64,000 nucleotides of DNA from Dimorphilus gyrociliatus (taxonomy: Eukaryota; Annelida; Polychaeta; Dinophilidae). The position numbers and the translations under genes are program-made. A model generated the notes under the pieces. The model was given only the letters and a program-made list of their open reading frames with translations. It had not been told where the DNA came from and made no database searches. The stretch covers positions 2,108,968 through 2,172,967 of the forward strand of contig CAJFCJ010000009.1 of assembly GCA_904063045.1 (NCBI GenBank), read 5' to 3'. Positions within the stretch are counted from its first letter, which is position 1; each line of letters starts with the position of its first letter. Shown here in pieces: positions 1 through 10,779 of this stretch.

Positions 1-1471
1 AAGAATGTATTAATGGACACAGTACAATATCGGTACTTGTTAAGTAAAGTTGTATAGCGTTTAAAAACTTTCTATATAAGAATTTGTTCATTATTGAATA
101 CTTTCACTTTAGATTAAATATAATTATTATATATTAAGATATAAAAGCATATAGATACAGTTTTTTATATAAAATGGAAAGCATATATCCTTAAGAGGAC
201 TCTTTTTTCATCGCTAAGTAATAAATCTGGCGTTGACAAGCCCGAAAGGCTTGAAGAAAGTCGACTTGAGCGTTAAAAGCGCTTGTTTACTTGTCAAATG
301 CCAAAAGGAATTTTTTCAATCCTTTTGAATAAAATAAAATAAAAAAAAGAAAGAGGGAAGAGAGAATAAGAAGTGTTAGAGGGCATAAGGTTGGGAAAAG
401 AAAGAAAGAAAAATAAGATGGGAACTCCCACCCATTTTTAAGGTTCTACTAAAGGTTGGAACTTGTCCATGGGAAAGATACACATTATTTAGCTTGTTGT
501 ATAAAGAAAGAATTACGTCATTTGCAAATTAGGTGATTAAAGATGCTAGACGCGTGTTTATACGATTGCGTACCATTGTTTAAAAGTTGGTGTATAGTAA
601 AAATAAATTGTATTATATAACCTAACAACCTAACCTTGTTGTTCACGTAAAAAGCTTGGATACCTAGCAAACAGAAGCTATCTGTAAGTATGAAAAGTAA
701 CGTTCATTACGTAATATTCATATGGATGCAAATCACTTGATGATGCAAAGGATAAAGTATTATGCTGAATTATTTTCTTTATAATTTAACATTTTTTAAA
801 CTTTCTACGTGTATGGGAAAGATAAACAGTGCTTAGCTGCTACAAGCGTAAGATTATGTAATATACCAAAAGATTATTTCCAAGTATCTTGGAATGGAAG
901 CTAAAGAATAAAACACAAAAGTAACAAGAGAGTATTATATAGACAATGGAACCTGGCAATCGTGCATGCTTTTTTCGAAAACAAGTAAAAACAATAATCC
1001 AAGAATAGGCCTAACTTAAGAGATACAAACGTAATAAAATCTTATAGTATATAGTATCTTATCCATATAGCAGATTTTTATATGCTTCATTTTTTCTCCT
1101 TGAAAGTGAAAGATCAGTTATAGTTATTGAGGGACGAAGATCTTATCTATTTCTCTCTCCTGTTAACTCTTCACTATTGGTTTTTTCTCCTTCCTTTTCT
1201 ACACGCTAGTTCTATTTATAGTTATTTATGCTAATTTTTTTCTATTTTAACACGTACGTTCGAACATTTTGCAGGAAGTATAGCATACAACTTTCCTCGA
1301 TTCTTTACATTAACATAGTATAATATTACATAATATGTAAATTATACAACATAGCTCTTATGTATGAAAGCCTTTCGTTCATATGTTGAAATTAGTTCAT
1401 TTCTTAAATTTGTCATGTTCACGCGTCATATTATACGAACCGTATGTTAAGAAGAGAGAATTCCTAAAGCA

Positions 1472-1480
1472 CGTGGGAAA
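1472..1480 (+). promoter_or_regulatory. CSL/Su(H)-type binding site
   Basis: The sequence CGTGGGAAA matches the Notch effector consensus YGTGRGAA. It overlaps an E-box-like CACGTG at 1470-1475. It lies about 2.1 kb from the 3' end of the Hes gene, so a role as a distal Notch input is possible, but a single site of this length can arise by chance. Confidence 0.3.
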
Positions 1481-2647
1481 TAATCTATAGAGTCAACCTG
1501 TAGAGGGATAACATTACCGAATAGCAGAGAATAAGAGAACCGTAGCCTTCGAATTGAATTGAATATTTCTATTTTCTTTTTGTTAAACTTAAAAGATACG
1601 GAGAGGTAGCTAAGGAATTTCTTTTATTGCCTTATCTTCTTTCCTTTTTTTATGAACGCATCATTAAGAAAGAAGAAAGGTTGATAGGAATGTATATCGT
1701 TAAGGAGTATAGTAACTTTATAGACCAAATGTGTTTATAAATAATGACTGTATTGTACTCTGTATATATATATGTATGTATATGTTACGTAACCTTTGAA
1801 AAGATAACATGCCGACTCTTTTTTATCTTGCTTTTGAACAATCGAGAGGTGCGGGATCATACAAAAAGTGCATAGTCGTCGGATAAAAAAGGCAGAGTAG
1901 AAAGGGAATTTTTTCGCTACCCTCTTAATTTCAATGGCTATAATTATTCATTACAACGCTCTTTTTTAACTTTTTATTACCCGTGTGACTCGTACGAATA
2001 CCATAGATGCTTTTGCATTGTAATAAGCCTCCAATTGACCGAAAGAAAGGTAAAAGGCTAACCGTTAAATCACTCTGTAGTAATCGACATTTCAACAGCC
2101 ATAATAGTATATATTTAGTTTCACATTAAATTTTCATTAAGGAAAAGGGAGTGGGGGTAAACTTAGTCTTACAGTTGAAAGGAATAGTAAGATAAATGAT
2201 GTCTTACTGCCCGCTGACTTTATTTAAGGAGGTTGTAAAAGTGGTATGGAAAATAAAAGGATAAAGGTTGCGGAGATGAGTAAAGAACGAATGGAATGTT
2301 CAATTGAGACTAAACACTATGCAATATTCGAAAAAAAGAATAAAGAAAACCATTAAACTACCCAAAGGAATATTTTTGTTCTTAGAAGGAAAGTCGTAAA
2401 AGATAACCAAACACAATAGAATGTTCTAAAAAAAATAACGGGTAGATGGAAAGTTTCATAAGTGTGAAATAACTCAACCTGTCAGACTCTAATATTACGC
2501 AATAAGGTAAAGATAATAAATACTAATAATAATGAGTAATAAAAACGTTTCCTTTTTATTGAATGCCTCTTATATTGTTTCGTATCCGTGTAGATGTATA
2601 TATTCTATGTAGACGGAGAAAGAATAGAAATAATCTAATAGGTTTCT

Positions 2648-2845
2648 GAATGGAAAGGTTAAGGTCGCGAGCCAGAAACGCGACATATGCGCCTATAACG
2701 CCGGCGCACGTGCTCAAATTCCCGGCATTCCTATGTTCAAAAGCTTCCTTTTCATTTTCCCGGCGCCGTCACCTGCCGATGGAACGACGTCACCTGCTCG
2801 TGAGGAATGTTGCGCCCGGCTGGCGCTACCTGTCAACCAGGAATT
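2648..2845. promoter_or_regulatory. CpG-rich block, candidate enhancer
   Basis: About 200 bases here are markedly richer in G, C and CpG than the surrounding AT-rich DNA. The block holds several E-box cores (CACCTG at two places, a related ACCTG, and CACGTG), plus GACGTCAC, which resembles a CRE half-palindrome. A 67-codon open frame crosses it, but it resembles no protein and has no splice context. I read it as a regulatory element 0.75-0.95 kb beyond the 3' end of the Hes gene. This is inference from composition and motif density only. Confidence 0.35.
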
Positions 2846-3587
2846 TCTATTGAATAATTCGCCTTTTTAACGAAATTCTTCTTCGTACTCCTCCCTTTTG
2901 CCCCCTCCTTTCTCTATTTACATGATTCTCTCGTTTGTTATTGTTTATATTAACAGAGCCAAATGGCCTACGTAAAGCAGGCTGTAAATAATTTAAAAAC
3001 AAATATTTCTGGATTCTTATAAATAAGACCTCTAATTTTCGTACACTTCATTATTAAGAAATATGAATATTTGCATATTGTAAGTTAGTTAGTTTGATCA
3101 CCTGTTCATTTATTGCGCTTTGAATATTGGAAAGAATTTTTCCGGATCGTTAAAGCATTCCTATAAAAAGAGGCATGCACGGTGAAAGGAATAAAAGGCA
3201 GGGAATAAAGGACGACACGTGTTACTTGGGGAAAATGTTTCTGGTAACTAGAAATTGGTGACGATCACGTAATTTTCAAATGAAGATGGCAATCTATTTA
3301 TCGCCTAGGGAGAGTAATAAAAGTTGGGAGACGTTTGTTACGTAATTAACAGGTATATTGAACCAGAGGTTGGTGGTGAATTATAGAGAAATAATTACCA
3401 TCTGGGATTACGAAAGAATCTCATATATTTTTTAAGTAGTTTTTATTCTATTCATGTTTAATACTATACATCAAAAGGCGACCTTAACGACTTTGTAAAT
3501 ACAAACAATCTTTTCGCACTATCACAGACATGCTTATCAGTTTTTATGTTTCTCATCTTCACCAAGATGGGGTGGGCATGTAAGTTA

Positions 3588-4260
3588 TCAGTCACACCAC
3601 GGTCGCCAAGGGCAATTTTCTGTTGAAGAGGTGGAATAGTCTGAAACAGGGCTGCATGAAGATTCCCTGGACATTCTTTGTGCTCTTAGATTGAAATTTT
3701 CTCTGCTATTCGTGCCTTGGAGTCTCTTTAAGTAGACGTTCAAGTGTTGTAGTACTTTTTGCTTAAAGTTTTCATTTAGTGTTGTTGATGACAAATAGGA
3801 AGATACATAGGTGGCGCAATGGACAAAACCGTCAGAGAATTTGATGCTTGAATAATCCGAACATTTGTTATTGTTTTGAAGAGATTTTATATATTTAACT
3901 GTCATTTCTAGGACATCAGCTTTTTCTAATTTTGTATAATGAGCAGGCTATATGAAAAAGAATTATAACGTTAGTGACGTCAGTTATTAATGGATTTAAA
4001 TTTTTAAAACTTACATTCTTTGCTAATCCGTTCAGTACTAAATCCTTTAGTTGATCAAGAGATTTATTAATCCTATCTCGTCGCCTCTTCTCTATTATAG
4101 GCTTTTGAATCTATTCAAAAAAAAGTTTTATATTAGTAAGATGTTCATAAAATAAGTATTCTCAAGTTAAGGAATACAAGTAAATCCTAGAAACTGAAAA
4201 TAGGAAAGTTACCTTTCGAAGATTAACAGGAGAGGTATGGATATTCTTTTCCAAACTCAT
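3588..4260 (-). CDS. Hairy/Enhancer-of-split (Hes) bHLH-Orange transcriptional repressor
   Basis: Three exons join in frame: 4213-4260, 4015-4110 and 3588-3947, giving 167 residues. A short N-terminus leads into the bHLH basic region and helix 1 (residues 17-48, with the EKRRRDRIN signature). Helix 2 opens exon 3 (YTKLEKADVLEMTVKYI), and an Orange-domain segment (GFVHCATYVSSYL) follows. The protein ends in WRPWCD. WRPW is the Groucho/TLE-recruiting motif that defines the family, and here two residues follow it. Family members are nuclear, bind N-box and class C sites, and are direct Notch targets. The promoter carries CSL sites and a TATA box, consistent with Notch induction. The protein is short for the family, as in E(spl)/Hes5-type members; orthology within the family was not resolved. 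Confidence 0.93.
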
Positions 4261-4312
4261 TCTTTCGTTTCGCTATCAGAATGTACACTGACATTCCAAG
4301 AGTTTGGGGCAA

Positions 4313-4322
4313 CCTTTTATAG
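4313..4322 (-). promoter_or_regulatory. TATA box of the Hes gene
   Basis: CTATAAAAGG on the minus strand sits about 53 bases upstream of the Hes start codon. A transcription start near 4285 would leave a 5' UTR of roughly 25 bases. An inverted CCAAT (ATTGG) lies further upstream near 4361-4366. Hes genes in other animals commonly have compact TATA promoters. Confidence 0.6.
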
Positions 4323-4340
4323 AGCAGTTCAAATAGGCTC

Positions 4341-4348
4341 CTCCCACA
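4341..4348 (-). promoter_or_regulatory. CSL/Su(H)-type site next to the Hes TATA box
   Basis: TGTGGGAG on the minus strand matches the Notch effector core (YGTGRGAR) and lies about 20 bases upstream of the TATA box. With the sites at 4609-4617 and 4671-4679 it makes three CSL-like sites within 420 bases of the Hes start codon. Confidence 0.45.
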
Positions 4349-4608
4349 TTTCCTGATCTTAACCAATGAGCGCGCGGCTAACAGTTTAACTTTGGCGGCG
4401 TTCATCAAAAGTTTACGTAGTAGAAACGATTGTCGACGTAAATAGCAGGTTGTGGCGTTGTGAGCAAAAGAGAGACGTCTCAACTAAAGCACCTGTAGGA
4501 ATTTTTCTATGTACCTATAGTTGTGACAGGAGGGGGCTGGAAGAAGATTTTTAAGGGTATGCCTTACTGGCAAAAAGCCAGTAAGCGCGCGCCAGGCCAC
4601 ACGACAAG

Positions 4609-4617
4609 CGTGGGAAA
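4609..4617 (+). promoter_or_regulatory. CSL/Su(H)-type site in the Hes promoter
   Basis: CGTGGGAAA is an exact match to the high-affinity CSL consensus. It is about 350 bases upstream of the Hes start codon in a GC-richer stretch (roughly 4360-4960) that also contains CACGTG at 4697-4702 and 4859-4864. Hes proteins can bind such CACGTG sites, so autoregulation is plausible. Confidence 0.5.
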
Positions 4618-4670
4618 ATGGCGCTTTTATTATGCTCCACATTGTATCGGCAATCTAGATCGAATGTTAG

Positions 4671-4679
4671 TGTGGGAAA
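4671..4679 (+). promoter_or_regulatory. Second CSL/Su(H)-type site in the Hes promoter
   Basis: TGTGGGAAA matches the CSL consensus exactly. It has the same orientation as the 4609 site, 62 bases away. It is therefore not the head-to-head paired-site arrangement, but forms a homotypic cluster upstream of a canonical Notch target. Confidence 0.5.
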
Positions 4680-7122
4680 GTCGGTTCTCTGCTTGTCACG
4701 TGCGCGACAGTAAACAAAGCCGCCTCTGGCTACGGTTACAGATGAAAAGATCCTGCATGGGAACGTTTCTAAATAGTGTTTATTCGATTTGCATAGCTTC
4801 TCCAGATTCTTATCCGTACGTGTGAGACTTTTTTAAAACGTATTCGGTTTCCATCAGCACGTGTTGCGAGTGCGTCCTATACGCGTTAGATTAAAGGCCG
4901 TTCTCCTCCTACTTTCTCTCACTTTTAAACCTGGCGTTCCTTCACCCCTTAGACTACCCCCCCTAAACACAGGAATGTTCATTTTTCACCGCCATCAATC
5001 TATTGTCTTTACCTCTAAACAACCTTCTTGTGATCTTTTGAACTTTTCCCGAAATTCCTTTAAAAACGGTAGTTGTTTAATTATCGGATGACTTTTGTCT
5101 TTTGTCAAACATTCCTATTCGTTTGATATTATGTAAATAGTAATTAATCCTAATGGGCGTGTTCTACGATGTAAATTAGAGAGCAAACTATAAGAGGGAT
5201 AAAGGGTGGGAGGAAGAGAAGCGTGGGTGCATGAGGGCGAAATAATTGGACTACCGACCAATTTTTTTCATTTCTAGACCAATTCGCTAATTAATGTAAT
5301 TAACGCCTGTTACCACCCCTGTTTTTTTTTGGGATGGTGTGAGAACGTGTTTGCGTGTTAGTTCTTAACTTTCAGCGTTAAAGCTGGTTGTTTCGTTCCT
5401 TTTCATCTTTTAAATTATGGCCCGTATAGATTTCGATACATCTGTATAATTCTTTTTTTTTTCCCCACTTGTGCTTGTGTTTACAGTACCTATGTATAAA
5501 ACTATACAAATATACGTTTATATATATATGGTTACAATTTTTTCGTTTGATTCCTAAAGCGTTTCTAATCTGTATGGATTGCACGTGTGTATATATTTAA
5601 ATAAACATTTACAATTTTCTCTTGCCTCTCTCGGCATAAAAAGTCCTGCTAATGATACTCTTTTCGTGGGCCTACCTAGTTTAATTCTACGATGAGAAAC
5701 GGAAAGCCCATCCCTATTTACTGTTAGGTAACCGGAAAACGTTACTAGACAGTTTTATAGGCTTATTCTATTGTAAACTTTTGAACGTTTTGTAAATTAC
5801 GCAATCTAACTATTCTCTAACGGATATAACGGCGTGTGCAAACAGATAAATAGTTATTTCTTATACGAGTATTGTAAATTTAAGCGTAGGCTCCCTTATC
5901 CCTCCTACCTTTTAGTCCTGGTTCTCTGCCCCCCACTGTCTCCTAGCATTCAACACCCCCGCTAAGTAATTCTCACCATATAGTTACTTTACCACTTATC
6001 TTCACTCTTATTTAATCTTTTACCTCTTTTTTAAATATTAAATCACTATCTCAGCTATTTTTTTTATCTCATTCCAATTATTACTTGCCCCTTTGTAGAA
6101 TAATCCCGAAATTATAATTTTTTTAGCCAAGTTAGGCCTACACCCCCACTCTTTTTTTTCAACAATAGCTCCATTAAATCGAATACAGATTTTTTTTGAT
6201 TGGATTTAAAGATACGTTTGACAAAAAATATGGCCGTTTAAACGCTTCAAACCTTCCATACTTAACTATTAAGATTTCCCTAATTTTCACCGTTGTTTAT
6301 TTCTGTTGATCATATCTCAAGTATCGAACGAATTTTGTAGGCCCAATTTTATTTTATTAATAGAGCTATCTGAATTAGGTAATTATATACTTGAAAAGAG
6401 TCACGAGTTTCCAAACCATTTAATGTGTATAAATTTACGGTATACAAACTGCATTTATATATATATATTAGACAGTTATAAGCGGTATCTTTTTTTTAGC
6501 TGTTCATAAACTAAAACTGTTTAGGATGTAGCTATTTTGAATATTATTAATAATACTACACAAAAAAAAGAAATCATAGAGTAAAATGAGGTGGTTGCCA
6601 TTCAAAATGTGAATAGCGTAACTTTCTTACCTTGAATAGATTATGAAATTTTGACAGGAAACCGGTAGACCACCCTGAACATATGTATATAGATATTTAG
6701 TAGAGTATTACTATTATATAATACTATAAGAATTTGTTCGGGTCATAAGTTGAATGGAAAAATGGGGCATTTACGTATACTAAAAGCGTTTGCTTTGAGA
6801 AGGCTTAATGATGATTTTAACACTGGTACACTAATATGTCACCAGAGGAGGTGCCTTTCGGTATTACTTTCACGTATTCAAGGAACCTTGAATGTCTTCT
6901 GATTTCTATTTAAGATTGAATAGAATTCGTATTTTATTACCTTTTTCTTTTTACAACAGTTTAGACCCATAAAAGGTAGGACTATTTTATTTATTCTAAA
7001 CAAATTACGAATAAATTAAATGAAACTGCTTATATAATATTTTATGGAAGTGAAGATAAGATATTTAAGATTTTTAAGAAGGTTAAAATTATTCAAAGCA
7101 CGAAAGAGTAAGATAGATAGAA

Positions 7123-7148
<26 letters not shown>
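7123..7148. repeat. (GA)n microsatellite
   Basis: About 13 uninterrupted GA units followed by a purine-rich tail to about 7170. Similar GA/CT tracts recur at 13076, 23108, 31432 and 32213. Confidence 0.9.
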
Positions 7149-7153
<5 letters not shown>

Positions 7154-8042
7154 GGAGGAGGAGGAGGGAAGGATGGATGAGAAGAAGTTAAAAAGTAACC
7201 TTTTAAAGGATTATTTAATAAATAGAACAATATAAACTATATAAGATATCTTGTGTATGTATATGCCTGTGTCTTTTCGTATGCCTTTTTGGCTTTCTTT
7301 GATTCGATTCTTAGCTTTGTAGTTTATGTAAATAATTCCTGTATTTTTTTTTCTTTCGATTTTTCACAGGTGTATATATGCATATTCTTACTTCTTTTTT
7401 GCTAGTTTATTTAAGGTTTTAAAAAATGTCGGTTCTTGTATTGTTTACTATTTATCTTAGAATTTGTAGATACCGCATCTAATTTTCTTTTAGACGCATA
7501 AAGAAGATTCTTGGTGGGAAAAGAAAACTAAGATAAGCGTGCGAACGTTTTCATTTTCACTTTATCTTCTTTTATTTCTCTCTCACTGTCTTCTCTTCCC
7601 CTATCCCTATTCATATTCTTAACTAGACCCATTTTCGCCTCTTTAACAGCTAAACATCTCTTTTTACAGATTTATAACCCTTTAAATAAGAATAGGCATG
7701 GAGTAGTGTAGACTCGACATATCACCTCCCGTTAATGGCTATTAATTTTTACAACTGTCTTTAAATCTAGCACCCTCGCCCATTATACTCTCCTTTCAGG
7801 AATGCTCCCTATTGGTAATTCCTTTCATGTTACCGCATATAGATTGTTATTAACTTTGAATTAGCTCTAATTCACAATTATCATTAATTCTTCTACTATA
7901 GGTATTTGTTTGCGTCAAATTCTTTAAATAGAATTTACTATTTTCCTTCTATTCCTTCTATTAACCGCTAAAATGTAATTCCTGAACAAATTAACACGTA
8001 TTCTTTTATGGGCATATGTATGTTGCAGTTGGCTCGTGTGAC

Positions 8043-8065
8043 TATATATATATATATATATATAT
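8043..8065. repeat. (TA)n microsatellite
   Basis: About 11 TA units, followed by imperfect TATACTGTATA repeats to about 8090. Confidence 0.9.
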
Positions 8066-9332
8066 GTATATACTGTATATACTGTATATTACTGTAAAGA
8101 TATGTCTGGGAAACGGGTCTAATTAAAACTGGTTATTTTTATATCCACAGAATAGTTAGCTATAAATCTATTCAGTAGAAAAAATCCCTTAACGTTAGTT
8201 ATTACAGTTTAGGATTTATGGCCTTTCTTTAAGAAATTTTTTTTTTCTTTTTATTGTTGTTTCCACCTCACCTCATTAAGGCGTGTGCCGCCATCTATGA
8301 TCAGTCCTACCGCTATATTGGCCTTTCGATAATAAATTCACAAACATTTTTTAAGTATTTTTTTTTTAAAAAAAATATTTTTCTTCATTAGAAAACTTTT
8401 CCCATGAAATTTTATTCATAAATTAGTAATGGAGAAAAGTTGTACAGTAATTAGATAGTTCTCTTTAAATACGCAATTTTTTTTATTTAGTTTGTAGGCT
8501 TATTCGTATGCTTGATAATCATTTCTGGGTGAATGAGGTACGGAGGTGGAGGAAGGCGCGTGGGGGAGGAGGGGAGGGGGGCGAGAGAGGTCACTGATCG
8601 AAGAGTGTTTTTAAATAATATAATAATAGTTTTACTATTGTAATGATATAAATAAGGATGTTCTATATATATATATATAGTGTATATTGATTTTAAAAAA
8701 TATAAAAAAGGAAATGGTTCATGTATAGACCTAAAAATGGAAACCAATAATCCAATTTCGTGCTCTTATCTACAAGATAAAAAGATTGTTAAGAGAGTCT
8801 TTTACAGGGATGGAATAATGTAAACTTTTCTCTCTCTTTCTTTTATATTGTATATTGTAAATTTATTCTTACGTTATTCAATAAGGTCTCCACCCTTCCT
8901 TGCCGATTTCACTAAGTAAGAGTAGATTTTTGATATAAGACAACAGCTGGAAAATTTTAGTTTTTCGGGAACAATTGATAAATCTGAAAAAAGATTGATT
9001 TGTTAGTAAACACTACTAGAATAATTAAAAATTATCTACTTAATACAAAAATGTTCCGTTGTTGGTAATTATAATAGTATAATGATTGTAGTAGATAATA
9101 AGATTGAAAGTATTTGAATATAATTCCTTATTAGAAACGAAATTATGAACATAGTGGAAAAAAGGTAAGATAAATGGGAATATAAGTGATTAATTAAAAA
9201 AATTGGTAATTGGTAATTGGTGTTTTTTTCTTTTTGCTGATTCAAACAGTAAACTTGTGATATAGGAATATATAAGCTATTGGCATTATGATTAACATTT
9301 AATAGAGTCTAATGTATTCTCGTTGGCTATAG

Positions 9333-9604
9333 GTATTTCGAGTTTAAACGGTCATTTTTGGACCAATCTATTATCTGGTTTTGAAAGCCAAGTTAAATAC
9401 TTGGACAAAATGTATGGCTCTGAGCAAAGGTCCTGAAGGAGTTAGAGTCAATGCTGTATTGTAAGTTTTAATATAAATGATTCAAAGAAATCAGAAACTC
9501 GTGGGGGGCAGTTTTACCTAACAAGATCGTTTTATAAATCCCCAATGGACTTTAACCAATTAAAAACGACTGTTGTGCAACAGCTATTCGGAAATTTATC
9601 GGTC
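9333..9604 (+). pseudogene. Decayed short-chain dehydrogenase/reductase exons
   Basis: A splice-acceptor-like TATAG precedes 9333 and a GTAAGT donor follows 9460. The exon reads ISSLNG (the SDR catalytic-serine strand) in one frame. It then continues in another frame with YLVLK at 9372-9386 (the YxxxK catalytic motif), followed by TKCMAL and GPEGVRVNAV, which is the conserved helix and strand after that motif. A second block after an acceptor near 9525 starts with NPQWTLTN, recalling the NPG segment that follows in this family, and then hits a TAA at 9561-9563. The frameshift, the stop and the lack of flanking exons mark it as a relic. It is not derived from the DHRS1 copies in this window, whose corresponding motif is YGVGK. 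Confidence 0.6.
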
Positions 9605-10347
9605 GACTATTAACTACAGGTATTATTAGCATTCGTTTCTTCTTTTACGTTCTCCATTGAAGAACCGAAAACACGCTATTAAACAGATTCCAAGTGCAAA
9701 ATAACTTCATTGATATATCGGTTTACTATTCCTGAAATATAGAGATAATTTTTCCCCCTTAAGAAAGAAAAGTAGAAAAAAACCTTTTAATTGTTTTGAT
9801 TCTCTAGGTCACAAATGGATTTGACGCACTTAGAAATAGGGGAAAATAACTGATTATGATTAGAGCATGTCCTCTACAATGTTGTTTTTTCCATCTTCTA
9901 TGGCTTCTCAGAGTGTGCAGAGCTATTCATGGAAGCCTCATTAATTGTTTTGTTGGAAGGGTTTATATAAGCTTTATGTTTTGGGGGGACACTACTTACT
10001 AGTTGTAATATGTTTGTATAGGAGAGATGTATTATAATTAACTTGCTGTTAAATTGCGGCTTATCTCCTAAAGAAACATGGGATAGAAAGAGTGCTAACA
10101 AGAGTGTAAGACAATTTCAACTGTTCCATTAGACACGTGGTGTTTGTTGTACTTGTCAGATAAAAAAACAAAAAAAATACATGTTTGTAATAACTATTTT
10201 CATATTGGTGCTGACACCTGGTACGTGGTGTACAAGAAGAAATACTATATATTTATACTGTATAGTCTATGTAGAAGATTTTTTTCTGGTGTAATTACTA
10301 GACTGTAGATGGCGTCCATTGAAAAAAAATAATAAATAAAAAAAATT

Positions 10348-10470
10348 TGTCAGAAGTGGGATTTGAACCCACGCCCGCATTCGCGGACCAGAACGCCCCT
10401 GCTGTGCTAACATATTGCATAGCAAGTTAATACTTGAGTCTGGCGCCTTAGACCACTCGGCCATCCTGAC
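10348..10470 (-). tRNA. tRNA-Leu (anticodon CAA) with intron
   Basis: The minus-strand sequence folds as a long-variable-arm tRNA. The 7-bp acceptor is GTCAGGA/TTCTGAC with discriminator A at 10348, the D arm contains GGCCGAGTGGTCTAAGGC, and the T arm contains GGTTCAAATCC. The anticodon stem is CCAGA/TCTGG around CTCAAGT. A 39-base intron (10394-10432) follows position 37, the canonical tRNA intron site; tRNA-Leu(CAA) carries introns in many eukaryotes. The mature RNA is 84 bases. A T-rich pol III terminator tract follows on the minus strand at about 10334-10347. Confidence 0.95.
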
Positions 10471-10779
10471 ACTCTGATCGTTGTAGTATTGAAATTGTAT
10501 ACAATATCTAATAATAGGATTACAAAATAACTGACTAACGTTCATACATGTTTCAATAAAAAGAGAACGACAAGTAGTGAAAGTATTTAACAAATTTTAA
10601 AAGAAAATTTACAATCTACTTAAATTTCATTTATTAAAATTAACTTTATTAGAAAAAACATTGAATCCAAACTTTTGTTTTTTTAAAAAAAAAAAGATAA
10701 AAAAAAGTTTGGCACTTTTTTTTCTTTAAAGTTGTAAAAAGCCAAAAATCAAGATTGAATAATAAAACATTATCAACTA

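Larger units (their letters stand above)
1..3587. other. Gene-poor AT-rich flank downstream of the Hes gene
   Basis: I see no exon with coding character here: open frames are short and none has paired splice sites or recognisable protein sequence. It lies 3' of the Hes gene, so its right end should include that gene's 3' UTR. It contains one CSL/Su(H)-type site (1472-1480) and a CpG-rich block (2648-2845), listed separately, plus one copy of the TAGGCCTA palindrome at 1006-1013. Together with the stretch to 10.3 kb this looks like the regulatory landscape of a developmental gene, in contrast to the packed genes to the right. Confidence 0.6.
4680..10347. other. Long gene-poor region upstream of the Hes gene
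   Basis: About 5.7 kb with no supportable intact gene. The left part (to about 4960) continues the GC-richer Hes promoter; the remainder is AT-rich with homopolymer runs. It contains simple repeats at 7123-7148 and 8043-8065, a TAGGCCTA palindrome at 6133-6140, and the decayed dehydrogenase exons at 9333-9604. Open frames in it are short and have no coding character. Confidence 0.6.

Noticed and set aside
2650-2853. 67-codon open frame in the CpG-rich block
   Set aside because: No splice context or protein resemblance; the high GC content explains the open frame.
4523-4825. 100-codon open frame upstream of the Hes gene
   Set aside because: It has no ATG at its start and no recognisable protein, and lies in the GC-richer promoter containing the CSL sites; composition explains the lack of stops.
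10267-10593. 108-codon open frame around 10.4 kb
   Set aside because: It runs straight through the tRNA-Leu gene and encodes nothing recognisable.
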